Positions 12,269 to 22,822 of a DNA stretch of 64,000 nt are shown one piece after another; positions within the stretch are counted from its first letter, which is position 1, and the number at the start of each line of letters is the position of its first letter. The DNA comes from Avena insularis. Taxonomy: Eukaryota > Streptophyta > Magnoliopsida > Poales > Poaceae. Under the pieces are notes generated by a model. That model made no database searches. It was not told the DNA's origin and worked only from the letters and a program-made list of their open reading frames with translations. A program made the translations under genes and the position numbers. The stretch is taken from NCBI GenBank assembly GCA_023614405.1, contig CM042684.1, positions 205,784,941 to 205,848,940 of the forward strand. The letters are read 5' to 3'.

Positions 12269-12961
12269 AAGCTTTGACGCTTATACTTCTTGGATATTTC
12301 TTGGGGTGACACGTGTGGTATCCCCAATCTTGAGCTTTAGTCCATCCTTCATCTCATTACTCATTCCTTCCATACACCTGAAATTTTTCCTTCATACAAA
12401 ACTTCACACAATCTTTATTAGCAACATTAGTGCACTCAAGATAATAGGTCTTAAGGTTCAGTTCTAACACCAAATAAACTTCCATTAGAACACTAGATAC
12501 TGTAGCACTTCCCTCAAAAAGCTCAATTCCCCAAAAGAACTCAAAAAGGAACCAACAAGAAGCAAATGCAGAAAATGGCAGAAATCTGTCAAAACAGACC
12601 AGCAGGTAAAGACGAATTTTTTCGAAGACCTTATGTTGCTCAAATAAAAAAGTATTGAACTAACTAAAGTTAGATAACAACCTGGGTCAGAAGCACAAAA
12701 ATTCACGCCTCAAAAAGACGTTCAGAGATTTTACACGAATTTTTACGGTGAAGCACATAAATCTATTTCGGGACAGCAACTTTCCCAATCATTACTTCTC
12801 TCACATTAGAGGTTACTCTTGGCACGAAAATCAAATAAAAAGGATAAGGAGAGGTTATTACTGAAGTAATAACTTTAAATACTCATCTAAAACTTTTGGG
12901 TTATCTCCCAATAAGTACTTTTTTTAACGCCTTTAAGTTAGGCATAAGAAGCAAGAAAAAA

Positions 12962-14884
12962 TCAAGTGTTCTCAAATGAAGAAGCATTAAGACCAAATTT
13001 TGTTTTCATAGGAGAAGCAAAAGAAATCTTCTCTCTCTTCTTAGGGAAGTGTTCTATACCTTTCTTGAGTGAGAGTTGATATTTAATGGTGCCTTCTTTC
13101 ATATCAATAATGGCATCAACAGTTCTAAGAAAAGGTCTTCCCAAAGTAATAGGACAAGAAGCATTGCATTCAACATCCAAAACATAGAAATCAACAAGGA
13201 CATAGGCATTGTTAACCATAATAAGAACATCATTAAGACTCCCCATCAGTTTCTTTTTAGCATTATCATCAAGTATGACATTCAAATAACAATCTTCAAG
13301 TGGAGGCAAATCAAGCATATTATAAATCCTTCTAGGCATAGAAACACTACTATCAAGATCACGTAAAGCTTTGAAATCAAAGTCATTCACTTTCATATTA
13401 ATGATGGGTTCCCAACCATCTTCTTGTTTTATAGGAATAGAAGCTTTATGTTTCATCTTTTCTTCTTTAATCTTTATGAGAGCATCGGTAATGTGTTTTA
13501 TAAAGGCCATGTTCATAACACTAGCATTAGGACTTTTAGAAAGCTTTTGTAGGAACTTAATAACTTCAGAGATGTTGCAACCATCAAGCTCAAAATCAAA
13601 TTTATCATCTAGAGTAGTAGAACTATTACTAGCCTCAACACTAGTGATGGTGATAGTAGAAACACTAATGTTTCTAGCAATTTCATCTTCTCTTTCCCAC
13701 TTAGCATGTAATTCAGCTAATAGTCTAACATTTTCATCAATTCTTACTTGTATGGCATTAGTAGCTGCAAAGGGATTATCATTAATTTCAGGTTTAGCAG
13801 CTATTTTATTCAAAGAAGATTGAGCTTTCGCCAAAGATGCTATATTTCTTTCAGCATTAGAGAGTTTTTCCTCAATAGTTTTATTGAAAGCAGTTTGTTT
13901 ACTAATAAAGTCTTTAAGCATAACTTCAATTTCAAAGGGTGCACTCCTATTATTGTTGTAGGAATTTCCATAAGCATTACCATTGTTGGGAGGATATGGC
14001 TTATAATTGTTGTTACCAAAATTATTCCTATAAGCATTATTTCCAAAATTGTTATTTCTTATGAAGTTCACATCAACTTGCTCTTCTTGAGCAACCAAAG
14101 AGGCTAAAGGAACATTATTTGGATCAATATGGGCTTTCCCATTAACAAGCATAGACATAATAATATCAATCTTATCACTCAAGGAGGAAGTTTCCTCAAC
14201 AGAATTTACCTTCCTACCTTGTGGAGCTCTCTCAGTATGTCATTCAGAATAATTAACCATCATATTGTCCAGAAGTTTTGTTGCAGCACCCAAAGTGATG
14301 GTCATAAAGGTACCTCCAGCAGCAGAATCCAATAGGTTCCTTGAAGAATAGTTTAATCCTGCATAAAAAGTTTGGATGATCATCCAAGCAGTCAGTCCAT
14401 GAGTGGGACAATTCTTAACCAAAGATTTCATTCTTTCCCAAGATTGAGCAACATGTTCATTATCAGATTGTTTAAACTTTATCATTTCACTTCTCATAGA
14501 TATAATCTTAGCAGGAGGATAGTATTTTCCAATGAAAGCATCTTTGCACTTAGTCCAAGAATCAATACTATTCCTAGTTAAGGAATTCAACCATTCTTTA
14601 TCTTTTCCTCTCAAAGAGAAAGGAAACAATTTCAGCTTAATAATATCGCCATCTACATCCCTATGCTTTTGCATCTCACAAAGTTCAACAAAGTTATTTA
14701 AATGGGCAGCAGCATCTTCATTACCAATACCAGAAAATTGTTCTCTCATAACAAGATTGAGCAAAGCAGGTTTTATCTCAAAGAAAGTATCTTCAGGCAC
14801 GGGTGGAGCAATAGGTGTGCTCATAAAATCATTGTTGTTGGTGCTAGTGAAGTCACACAACTTAGTGTTTTCAAGAGTAGTCAT
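12962..14884 (-). pseudogene. gag-protease of RLG-3, one in-frame stop
   Basis: ATG at 14884; one frame runs to the stop at 12962 with a single interruption, TGA at 14242-14240, probably a former Trp codon. The first 214 codons carry an Athila-type Retrotrans_gag capsid domain (FPFSLRGKDKEWLNSL, ERMKSLVKNCPTHGL, IIQTFYAGL). After the stop come an Asn/Tyr-rich tract near 14080-13950, a coiled-coil-like segment near 13920-13680, and a retropepsin-like domain near 13390-13060 with the late motif ITLGRPFLRT. The catalytic site reads DLDSSVSMP where Athila proteases have DLGASV(N/S)VMP, so it is probably inactive. No CCHC knuckle is seen. A long open frame with a broken active site suggests gag alone was kept. 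Confidence 0.85.
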
Positions 14885-15074
14885 TTTTTTGTGTTTTCAA
14901 TTAAGAAAGCAAACTAGTAAAACTAATTTTTTTTTGTGTTTTTGATAACAAAACAAGCAAACAAAGCAAAAAAAACTAAGCAAAACAAAAATAACAAAGT
15001 AAAGAGATTGGTTATAAGGGACTCCCCTTGTGAAGATGTCCTTGACTCCCCGGCAACGCCGCCAGAAAAATGCT
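14885..15074 (-). other. Leader and primer site of RLG-3
   Basis: The primer site is TGGCGGCGTTGCCGGGGAG on the minus strand at 15064-15046, ten bases from the LTR edge (15075). It differs at one base from the usual Athila TGGCGCCGTTGCCGGGG. The leader up to the gag ATG at 14884 is A-rich low-complexity DNA. Confidence 0.75.
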
Positions 15075-15616
15075 TGATGGCTCGATTATGCAGGCGCGGA
15101 AAAGTGTCAAAAGTGGTTGATGTAGAGCTCGTTGGGAACCCCAAGAGGAAGGTATGATGAGCACAGCAAGAAGTTTCCCTCAGTTATGAAACCAAGGTTT
15201 AATCGAACCAGTAGGAGCAAGGAAACACCCCAAAGGTGTTGCTAGCTGAGCCTTGGCAGGGCGCACTACCGGTGCTAGTAGCAACATGGAGACCTGCACA
15301 ACACAACCACAGAACTTTGTCCCCAACTTGCGATGAGGTTGTCAATCTCACCGTATTTTGCTAAAAACAAAGGATTAAACGTATCAAATGGAAAGAAGTA
15401 ATAGTTTGCAGAAAGTAAACACAAAGCAGTAAAAGATTGTAGATTGTATGTAAAGAAAAAGGACCGGGATCCATAGTTCACTAGAGGTGGCTCTCCTGAT
15501 AACATGTTGGGTGAACAAATTACAGCGGGACAATTGACAAACACCGAGAAAGCAATACATGCATATACTAATCATCTTGACTCCTTTGGAACTTGATTGG
15601 GCATTACAACATTATA
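15075..15616 (-). repeat. 5' LTR of RLG-3, segment left of RLG-4
   Basis: It matches 8644-9190 with small indels. Its last five bases, TTATA (15612-15616), are the RLG-4 target duplication; the LTR resumes at 27899. Confidence 0.9.
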
Positions 15617-16330
15617 TGTCATTGTATTGGGAACGGCAGTACCTAAAAAGGTTACATAGAGGTGTGGGGACTAGCAGGAAAGCTATCGATGGCGTCCGCA
15701 GGCGAGATTGGATACGAGCGAGCGTAGCGGGACGCAAGAAGTACCCAGGTTCAGGGCCCTCGTGGTGAGGTAAAGCCCCTACTCCTGCCTGATCTAACTA
15801 TGTGAAATATACGAGCTACAAGTGCTCCTCGAGCTGTATCCTTTAGCTACTGCCTTAAATGAACTGAGACCAACCCTTTCTACCGAGGCCCTCCCTCCCC
15901 TTATATAGGAAGAGAGGCAAGGGTCTCAGCAGCTAATCCATTGGGCCCCATAGGCGGGTCCCGACTAGTCATCTACGATACCGGCATGGTATGTCACATC
16001 GTATGTATGAGCGTATGGCTGTCGAGGACGCCAGGCGAGCTGCCGCCGTCAAGACAGCCATCGTTCTCTGCCACCACGCCAAGTCTTTGGTATGGGCGGC
16101 GGTTGCCCGTCTTGTCGTCATCTGGCGTGCATCGCAATCGACACGCACGTCGTCCTGTCCCTCTGATTCGATCCGGCTATGTTTGTTGTATCCGGCTACC
16201 TCCTCATGGTCCGGCTACCGGGTGGTAGCCGGTCCATGCTACCCTGTCCGGCTGCATTTGGTCAGCCGGCCGAGTTCCAACTGTCCTGTTTCTTATTCGG
16301 ATGGGCTATCCGGGGATCATCCCCCTAACA
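15617..16330 (-). repeat. 3' LTR of RLG-4 (714 bp)
   Basis: Plus orientation starts TGTCATTGTATTGGG and ends CCCCCTAACA, so the minus strand opens TGTTAGGGGG. A TATA box CTATATAA on the minus strand lies at 15908-15901. It pairs with 27195-27898; the copies differ by many one-base losses at C/G runs in the right copy. Confidence 0.9.
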
Positions 16331-16344
16331 CTAGCCCCCGAGCG
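16331..16344 (-). other. Polypurine tract of RLG-4
   Basis: The minus strand reads CGCTCGGGGGCTAG directly before the 3' LTR, where plus-strand DNA synthesis would start. The core CTCGGGGGCT recurs inside the element at 20061-20052, 20228-20219 and 20802-20793. Confidence 0.75.
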
Positions 16345-16639
16345 CGTGTGGATTCCGCCCTTGGGCGAAATGCGTCTGGCGCTCCCTTTGCTTCAATTTT
16401 GATCCGCTGAGCCTGGCGGTGCGCTACCCGGACGTCTGTCGACGCCGCCACGTGCGCACGCGCCATCATTGCTCTGCGGCGGGCAGCGTAACGTCTCGTC
16501 GCGCGTCGCCTCGGGGAACTGCTTGCCCGGCGCCTCAGTTTCCGTCCCAGGATCTTCTGCGCATCCCGTCCCGGCACACGGGATCTAGGCGGCGGTTGGG
16601 ATGTGGGTCGCTCGGATGCGCGCCAGGTGGCCCCGCCGA

Positions 16640-16786
16640 CGGTTGCCCTTCCGGTCCTTTAAAGGGATGCCGCGAGGGAGGCAGTTCTTTTCATTCGCTC
16701 CCCCGCTGCAATCTTCCTCTCCTTCTCGCGCGCTGCTGCTCCTGTGCTCTTGCCCTCTGCGCCGCCCGCTCGCCGCCGTCGACGCT
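16640..16786 (+). promoter_or_regulatory. Putative promoter and leader of the antisense gene
   Basis: A TATA-like TTTAAA (16658-16663) lies about 125 bp before the ATG at 16787 and is followed by a C/T-rich stretch typical of a plant 5' UTR. This is inference from position and composition only. Confidence 0.4.
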
Positions 16787-19665
16787 ATGGGCCACCGTCA
16801 CTCCTCCGTCGCCGCTCCCTCTCCTTAGCCGGAAAAGGCCGCTGACCGCGGGGCCTGGTGCGGCTCCTCCGTCATCGAGGATCAGATTGCAAAGTACCAC
16901 GCGACCCGCGTCCTCCCGCCGGTGGAGGAGGTGGCGGTGCGGTTGGCGCCGGTGGGGGAAGAGTCGCCGCATCCGGCGGAGGGGGAGCGCGTTATTTTCC
17001 TCTCACACCTGGCGCGTGGGTTCGCGCTGCCGCTGCATCCCTTCTTCCTCACGTTTCTGGCCTTCTACGACCTCCGCCTCCACCACCTCGGCGCCAACGC
17101 CATCGGAACGCTGGCGCACTTCAAGGCGTTCTACGAGAGCTACCTCGGGATCTAGACTGATCTCGGGCTCTTCTGCCGGCTCTTTCGAGTTCGGCCGTAG
17201 GTCCAGTACACGAAGGGCCCGCTAGTCGTTTGCGGCGGCGCCTCCATATACTCCCGCTCCCAATCCGGCTACCCGAAGTTCTTGCTCCAGGACACGGTAC
17301 GGCTGTGGCAGCAGTCATATTTTTATGTCAAGAACGTCACGCGCGTCGACCGGATAAACCTGCCGGCCTTCCAAGACGTCGAGTCCAGCCGGCAAAACTG
17401 GGACTTGAAGGTCTATGGCCACAAGGCGGAGACGGACGCGATGCTGGCACGCATGCGCTCCCTTGTCACCTGCCAGCTAACCGGTCGGGACATCACCCTT
17501 AGCTGGATGTCCCGGCTGATGATGCCGCTCCAGCAGCGGGCACACAAGATGTGCTTCTACTCCGGCCGGCTGGACCCGACCCGGCTGTCGCGCCGCGATC
17601 CCCGCTACCACAACTTGAAGGAGTGGTTGTGGACGATCAGCAAGGAGCGGCTGCCGGAGAACTGGAAGTTCAGCCTGGCACCCTTTTGCATTCGCCAGAT
17701 CTTCCCCTGCATCCTTCGCGAGGAGGGCGACGCTCCTCTCGAGGTGTTTGCGCCGTACCTGCCCGAGCCGCGCGCTCGGCGATCCGGCGAGGAATCGGAT
17801 GGGGACGGCGATGCCTTCCCCAGCCGGAACGACGAGCCGGTCGCCGACCCGCACGCGGAGGTGCACGAGGAGGAGGATGCCGGGCCGACCGCGGAGCCGG
17901 CGGCGCGCTCCGCGGCGGACGGCGAAGCAGGCGGGAGCGGCTCCGGCCATTCCGGCTCCCGCCGGCCTGCGGCGGAAGAGCCGGCTCCGAAGAGGGGCCG
18001 GACTAGCGCCCTGCCGCCAAGCCGCCTTGGCCGGAAGAAGGGGCCGCCCCCGGTTGTGCCGGGGTACGTTTTTCTCCTTCTCCCCCTCGATGCTTTCTGT
18101 TTGTTTTTCTGACTTTAGCCTGTTTTGCTCTTGTCTTTTCTTCTTTCTCTTTAGCGCACTGGTTTCTTTCGGCGCCGCGAGCCCGGCTCGGACGCCAGCC
18201 GGGTCGCCGCCTCGCGCCTCGACTGATCCAGCCGGCGCCTCCCCTTCCTCTGAGGCGCAGCCTCCCTCTCCTCCTCGAGCTGAGCCGGCTGCCCCCTCCC
18301 AGCCGGAGGGTCCCCAGCCGGAAGCGACTCGCTCCCAGCCGGAAGGTTCCTCCGCGGGTGCGCGGGGGGCTACTGGCAAGGAGCTTGTCGTGGTAGGCGA
18401 CGATGACTCCGACGAGGCGCTCGGGGAGGAGTGGCAGACGGCGGTGCTCGCGGCGAAGGAGTCCTTGGCCGTCAACGCCGTGGACGACGACGCCTCTTCT
18501 GCCGCCTCGTTGTCGGATCTTGCCGCCATGCTCGAGCTGGCGGTGAAGGAGATCCGGCTGCTTGAGGCCACAGCCGGTGGAACCCGCAGCCTGGAGCAGA
18601 AGCTTGCTGCTGCCAACGGGACCTCCCAGAGTAAGTCCGCCTTATCCGTCCGGCTCTTTTTTTCCCTTTGTAATAGCCGGCTTTGTTGCAGCCATCCTCG
18701 TGTGTGCTCAGCGCGAGATCGATCGCTTGAAGAAAGCGAACAACTAGCTGAGCAGGTCCAACTCCATGCTGCGCTTGCAGAACAAGGACTGGCATGCACG
18801 GGTAGACGGCTTGGAGGCTACCGTCAAGGAGCACGACGCCTCACTCGCTAGCCGGGCCGAAGCCTTCTCCCTTCTCGAGGCCCAGAACAAGGACCAAGAG
18901 AAGGAGATAAACGACTAGCGGTCAAGGAGAAGGCGCTGGTGGAGGAGCTGATGCAAGTCGGCCACACCGCCAAAGGTGAGTTCTTTCTTCCGTCTTCTTT
19001 TCTTTCCGGATCCGGTAGCCGGATTTGACTCCTCTTTTCTGACAGCCTTTTACCCCGGCATAGAGCTGCTGGCCTACAACCGGCTATAGGAGAACTGGCT
19101 GGGAGCGCAGCCGACGGCTCAGGAACTCGTCGATCTTCTTGGCGAGGAGGCCGTGAAGCTTCGTCAGGCGGCACGGGACATCTTCTCCTGTATGTGGCCG
19201 GAGGCTCCGGTTCCAGAGATGATGGCGCAGCTGGCGGCGAAGGTGGGAGAGGTGCCGGCTGCGGTGGACCGGCTGCGGGATCTGGCGGCGCGGGATGGAG
19301 CGGAGATGGCCCAGGCGCTGATGCTTTCCTGGTACAAGGATGCTCGCGTCGAGAAGACCGACGGGGGCTTCCGCGCCGGAGCCGATCTTGCCGCCATCCG
19401 CCAAGCCCATCCGGAGCTTCGCGGGTCCGCCATCAAGATCGCCGACTACATGGATCCGGACAAGGTGATCACCGACTCGGAGTCCCCTGACACTCCGGAT
19501 GCGGAGTCCTCGGTGCCACCGTCTGCCAGCGCCGGAGCCGGAACGAGCATCCGCGGCTCCCGCCTCCAAAGATTCGCCACCAGAGCGTCCCCACGGCAAA
19601 GGCCCTGCCGTTTAGCTGTTGCCCCGGGATGCCGGGTGTATTTGTCTTGTTCTAGATTATCGTAA
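16787..19665 (+). pseudogene. Antisense four-exon gene in RLG-4 (putative gypsy-type transposon protein)
   Basis: Proposed exons: 16787-18063, 18155-18630, 18692-18975, 19046-19665. All three introns start GT, end AG after pyrimidine-rich tracts, and keep the frame (partial codons gg+c, a+cc, g+cc). Exon 1 carries a domain like Pfam Transposase_28 (putative gypsy type transposon): motifs RVIFLSHLARGFALPLHPF, FYDLRLHHLGANAIGTLAHF and WKFSLAPFCIRQIFP. Exon 2 is Pro/Ala/Glu-rich; exons 3-4 look coiled-coil (LEAQNKDQEKEI). In-frame TAG codons at 16826, 17153, 17198, 18745 and 19087, and a one-base loss near 18915, make it a pseudogene. Function is unknown. The 440-codon minus-strand frame opposite (17477-18799) lacks known motifs and is probably a shadow. 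Confidence 0.72.
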
Positions 19666-20864
19666 AACTTGTCTGTCTGTACCGGCTATCTTTGATGTCG
19701 GGTAACTCTCGGGAGCTTCGTCTCCCTTTTGCTTGTTAATATTAAATTCTTGAGTCTTTCTTGACTTGTGTCTTGAATTTTCCTTTGGTATCTTTGCCGG
19801 CTCACTTCGGTGACCTAGCCTGGCCACACACTTTAGCGGATGAACTACACCTCGTAAGGCCAACAAGACCCACCGGGTGTAGCCAGATTTGGAGAGTAGC
19901 CGACGAGGTGCTTCGAATCTTCCTTGTTCTTCCCTATTCTTCTAACTTACCCAACTGGCCTCGCCCCAGTCGGCCGTTTTCGCCGGCTGGGCACCTTCAG
20001 CCGGGGGAACCATCATTCCAATGGGGGAGCGCGAGCGCACCCACTGGGTGTAGCCCCCGAGATTCGGAGTAGCTGGCGTAGCCAGGTGCTTCGAATCTTT
20101 CTTGCCTTTTATTGCTCCCGCCCTTGCCCTCACTGGCTCGAATCGCCGGCTAAACGCCCTTAGTCGGCCAGGAACTACAAGATTCCACTGGGGGCGCGCG
20201 AGCACACCCAGTGGGTGTAGCCCCCGAGATTCGGAGTGCTTGATGAAGGCAAGGGCTTCGAATCTTCTTTCCTTCTCCTGAATTCCGACTCGAAGTAGTC
20301 GGACAAGGGCGCACATATGCATACACATACATCTTCATAGGTTAATAGGTTAGTCCACAATCGTAGCCGGAACGGCTTATTTTTTCAAAAGCGGCTTGCT
20401 CCTTTCTAGGCGCTTAGTCGCTTTCGCTGCGTCCTTGCCGGACAGCCGGGTTGCGTCCGGCCAGGAATCAAAGGGAGCTGACAGTACATTACGCACGGTA
20501 CTAGCGGCTTAGTGGCTGGATTGGTTTGAGCTAGTTGCGGGGCCGGGACGCCCGATCTGTCACGCCTCTTCCCCGTTTTTCATGTGGGATGCCTCGGGCT
20601 TTTTCTCTTGCTAGCCGGACAGCCGGGTTGCGGTCTGTAGCTGAGATGAAGAGTGGGCCTCTGACATCATCGCACACTACTCAGCCGGTTAGTTGGCTTA
20701 ACAGGCCGGGCCAGCCGGCGAGCCCCGGGTAGGGGTAGCCGGAGCCAGAAAATTTTTAATCGGAGAATAGGTACGCACACATTTTCAGAAGGAGCCCCCG
20801 AGATTCTCGTGGGAGTCCGCATTTTCATTTATGAGGTTTTCAGGATACATACACTATTTGGCGA
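19666..20864 (-). other. Non-coding region between integrase and the antisense gene
   Basis: About 1.2 kb between the 3' ends of two convergent coding regions. It holds three imperfect tandem repeats (about 19870-20280). An AT-rich patch near 19735-19750 could serve polyadenylation of the antisense gene. No gene is seen. Confidence 0.6.
19870..20280. repeat. Imperfect tandem repeats of about 170 bp
   Basis: The anchor GGTGTAG occurs at about 19877, 20047 and 20214, each followed by a diverged AGATT(T/C)GGAG and later CTTCGAATCTT. Units 2 and 3 contain AGCCCCCGAGATTCGGAG, whose complement holds the polypurine core. Repeats between integrase and 3' LTR are common in Tat-type elements. Confidence 0.75.
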
Positions 20865-21984
20865 CTAGGTGTAAAACGGGCGCAGCAGGGCCGCGTTCCA
20901 AGGACGTTCGGTCTCCTCGTCCGATTTGTCCATCTTGTTCTTGCGTGGCTGCTGTGCATCGATGAGGTAGTAAGAGTCGTTGGGCAACGCCCGGCTGATG
21001 ATGAAAGGGCCCTCCCAAGGTGGTGATAGCTTGTGCATGCCCTTCGTGTCTTGCACCAACCGGAGAACCGGGTCACCCTCGCAGAATGCGACTGGGCGAA
21101 TCCGGCTGGAATGGTAGCGGCATAGTCGTTGCTGGTATAGGGCGGATCTGGACAGGGCCAGCTCACGGGCCTCCTCCAGGAGATCTACCCCGTCCTCCCG
21201 TGCCTCCTTGTTGGCCTGCTCGTCATAGAGGAGCTTGCGGGGGGAGTCGAATTCTATGTCGGCGGAGAGGACGGCTTCCGATCCGTAGACCAGGAAGAAT
21301 GGCGTGTAGCCGGTTGACCTATTCGGTGTGGTGCGAAGGCTCCACAGCACAGCCGGAAGTTCCTTGATCCAGCATCCGGGTGATCGCTCCAACGGCTCGA
21401 TGAGACGTGGTTTGATGTCGGCTAGCACCAAGCCGTTTGCTCGTTCGACCTGCCCGTTGGACTGCGGATGTGCGACGGAGGCGAGGTCTAGCCGGATGCC
21501 CTTGTTGCTGCAGAACAGGGCGAAGGCCCCCTTGGCGAAGTTCGTGTCGTTGTCGGTGATGATGCTATTGGGGTAGCCGAAGCGGTTGATGATGTCGGTG
21601 AAGAAGGTAACAACCATCGCCCCGTCCAGCTTCCGGATAGGCTTGGCCTCGATCCACTTTGTGAACTTGTCCACTGCTACCAGCAGGTGGGTCATTCCCG
21701 CGCGAGCTTGCTTGAAGGGCCCGACCATGTCGAGGCCCCAAACTGCGAAGGGCCAGGTGATCGGTATGGTCTTGAGCACCGAGGTTGGCATGTGCCTGAG
21801 CTGCCCGAAGCGTTGGAACCCGTTGCACGCGCGGACCAGCTGCTCGGCGTCCTCGAGGGCGGTGGGCCAATAGAAGCCGTGGCGAAACGCCTTGGCAACT
21901 ATCGCCCTTGACGATGTGTGGTGCCCGCACTCGCCCTAGTGGATGTCCTTGAGTAGCCGGTAGCCTGTGTCTACGTCGACACAT
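20865..21984 (-). pseudogene. Integrase of RLG-4
   Basis: The minus frame is open from just after TAG 21938-21936 to the stop at 20865. The His-rich start of the zinc-binding module (GECGHH) follows the TAG directly. The catalytic core is intact: first Asp in WGLDMVGPF, second Asp in ITDNDTNF, Glu in SNGQVERANG. A C-terminal GPF-type module is visible (LSPPWEGPFIISRAL, near 21020-20980). Integrase joins element cDNA to the chromosome. The upstream RNase H linker is in the same frame, so only the TAG separates them. The core is the best-preserved part of this element. Confidence 0.88.
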
Positions 21985-22822
21985 CTTTGGAAGATACCGG
22001 ATACACTGCGCTTGTATAGCTCGCCGTTTATGATGGTGTATGTATGCGCGCGGCGTCGGATTTGTCTGGCCTCCACCTCGTCATCCGTGAGCTCGTTGTT
22101 GGCGATGTAGTTCATAAAGGGTTGTGCCCAGGATGGCACTTCCCGGATGACGAGGACGCTCCTGTCCTCCGGCTGTCGGGTGTCGGTGGGCCGTCCAGGT
22201 GGGATATCCGGGGCGGCAGTCCCTGAGCCACTGGGCGAGCCGGAAGCCCCCGGGTCCTGCGAGCCGGAGGGCGCCGCCTGGCCGGAGTTGGCACGAGTTT
22301 TCTTCTTTGGTGGCTCCGCCGGCTCCGCCTCCGCTGCCCCGGCTGCCGGGACGCTCCCCGCCCAGATGATGGAATCTGATTCCGGCGACGGGTTGATGGA
22401 TGGCTTGCACAGGTGCTCCAGGGAGACCCCTGGTGGGATGGCCTGCCTGGTGGACCCTATCTTGGAGAGCGCCTCGGCTGCCTCGTTGTTGGTGCGGGGG
22501 ACGTGATGAAATTCACACCCGTCAAAGGAGGAGCTGAGCTTCTGGATGTGGAACCGGTAGAGGGCCATGTTGGCATCTCCGGCGTCCCATTCCCCGGATA
22601 CTTGTTGTACCACCAGGTCCGAATCGCCGAAGCACAGGATCCGGTTGATGCCGATTTCCTTGGCCAGCCAGAGCCCGTGCGGTGCCTCAGATTCGCCACG
22701 TTGTTGGAGGCCTTGAAGTGGATCTGCAACACGTACTCCAGCCGGTCTCCCTTGGGCGAGGTGAGCACGATGCCGGCTCCCAAGCCCCCGAGCATCTTTG
22801 ACCCGTCGAAGTGCATCCTCTA
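21985..22822 (-). pseudogene. Second RNase H domain and linker of RLG-4
   Basis: A second RNase H-like domain starts with HFDGSKM just after TAG 22822-22820 (probably a former Trp codon). It continues GAGIVLTSPKGDRLEYVLQ, then after a frame change near 22690 LAKEIGINRILCFGDSDLVV and HHVPRTNNEAAEALSKI, so both Asp motifs can be traced. This matches the additional RNase H of Tat-type elements, which follows the normal one. A Pro/Gly/Ser-rich linker (about 22340-22190) leads to the segment that precedes integrase (INGELYKRSVSGIFQRC). TAG at 21938-21936 ends this stretch. Confidence 0.8.

Larger units (their letters stand above)
10259..12961 (-). other. 3' non-coding region of RLG-3, conserved with RLG-6
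   Basis: There is no credible frame. The polypurine tract (minus AAGCTTGGGGATGT, 10272-10259) adjoins the 3' LTR. Stretches between about 10790 and 12000 match the equivalent region of RLG-6 (about 37270-38530), for example TTTATTTCACACCG near 11273 and AAGTTCGTGAGAGCTTTA near 11468, although LTRs and gag have diverged. A nested inverted repeat at 11010-11055 and a hairpin at 12248-12268 lie here. Confidence 0.7.

Noticed and set aside
13076..14107. Plus-strand frames of 96-150 codons over RLG-3 gag
   Set aside because: Shadows of the well-supported minus-strand gag-protease frame.
16419..17225. 268-codon plus-strand frame in RLG-4
   Set aside because: Different frame from the Transposase_28-like domain; Arg/Ser-rich shadow.
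17477..18799. 440-codon minus-strand open frame opposite the antisense gene
   Set aside because: It is Ser/Arg/Ala-rich with no motif, and the opposite strand has a recognisable domain and consistent introns. High GC makes long empty frames likely.
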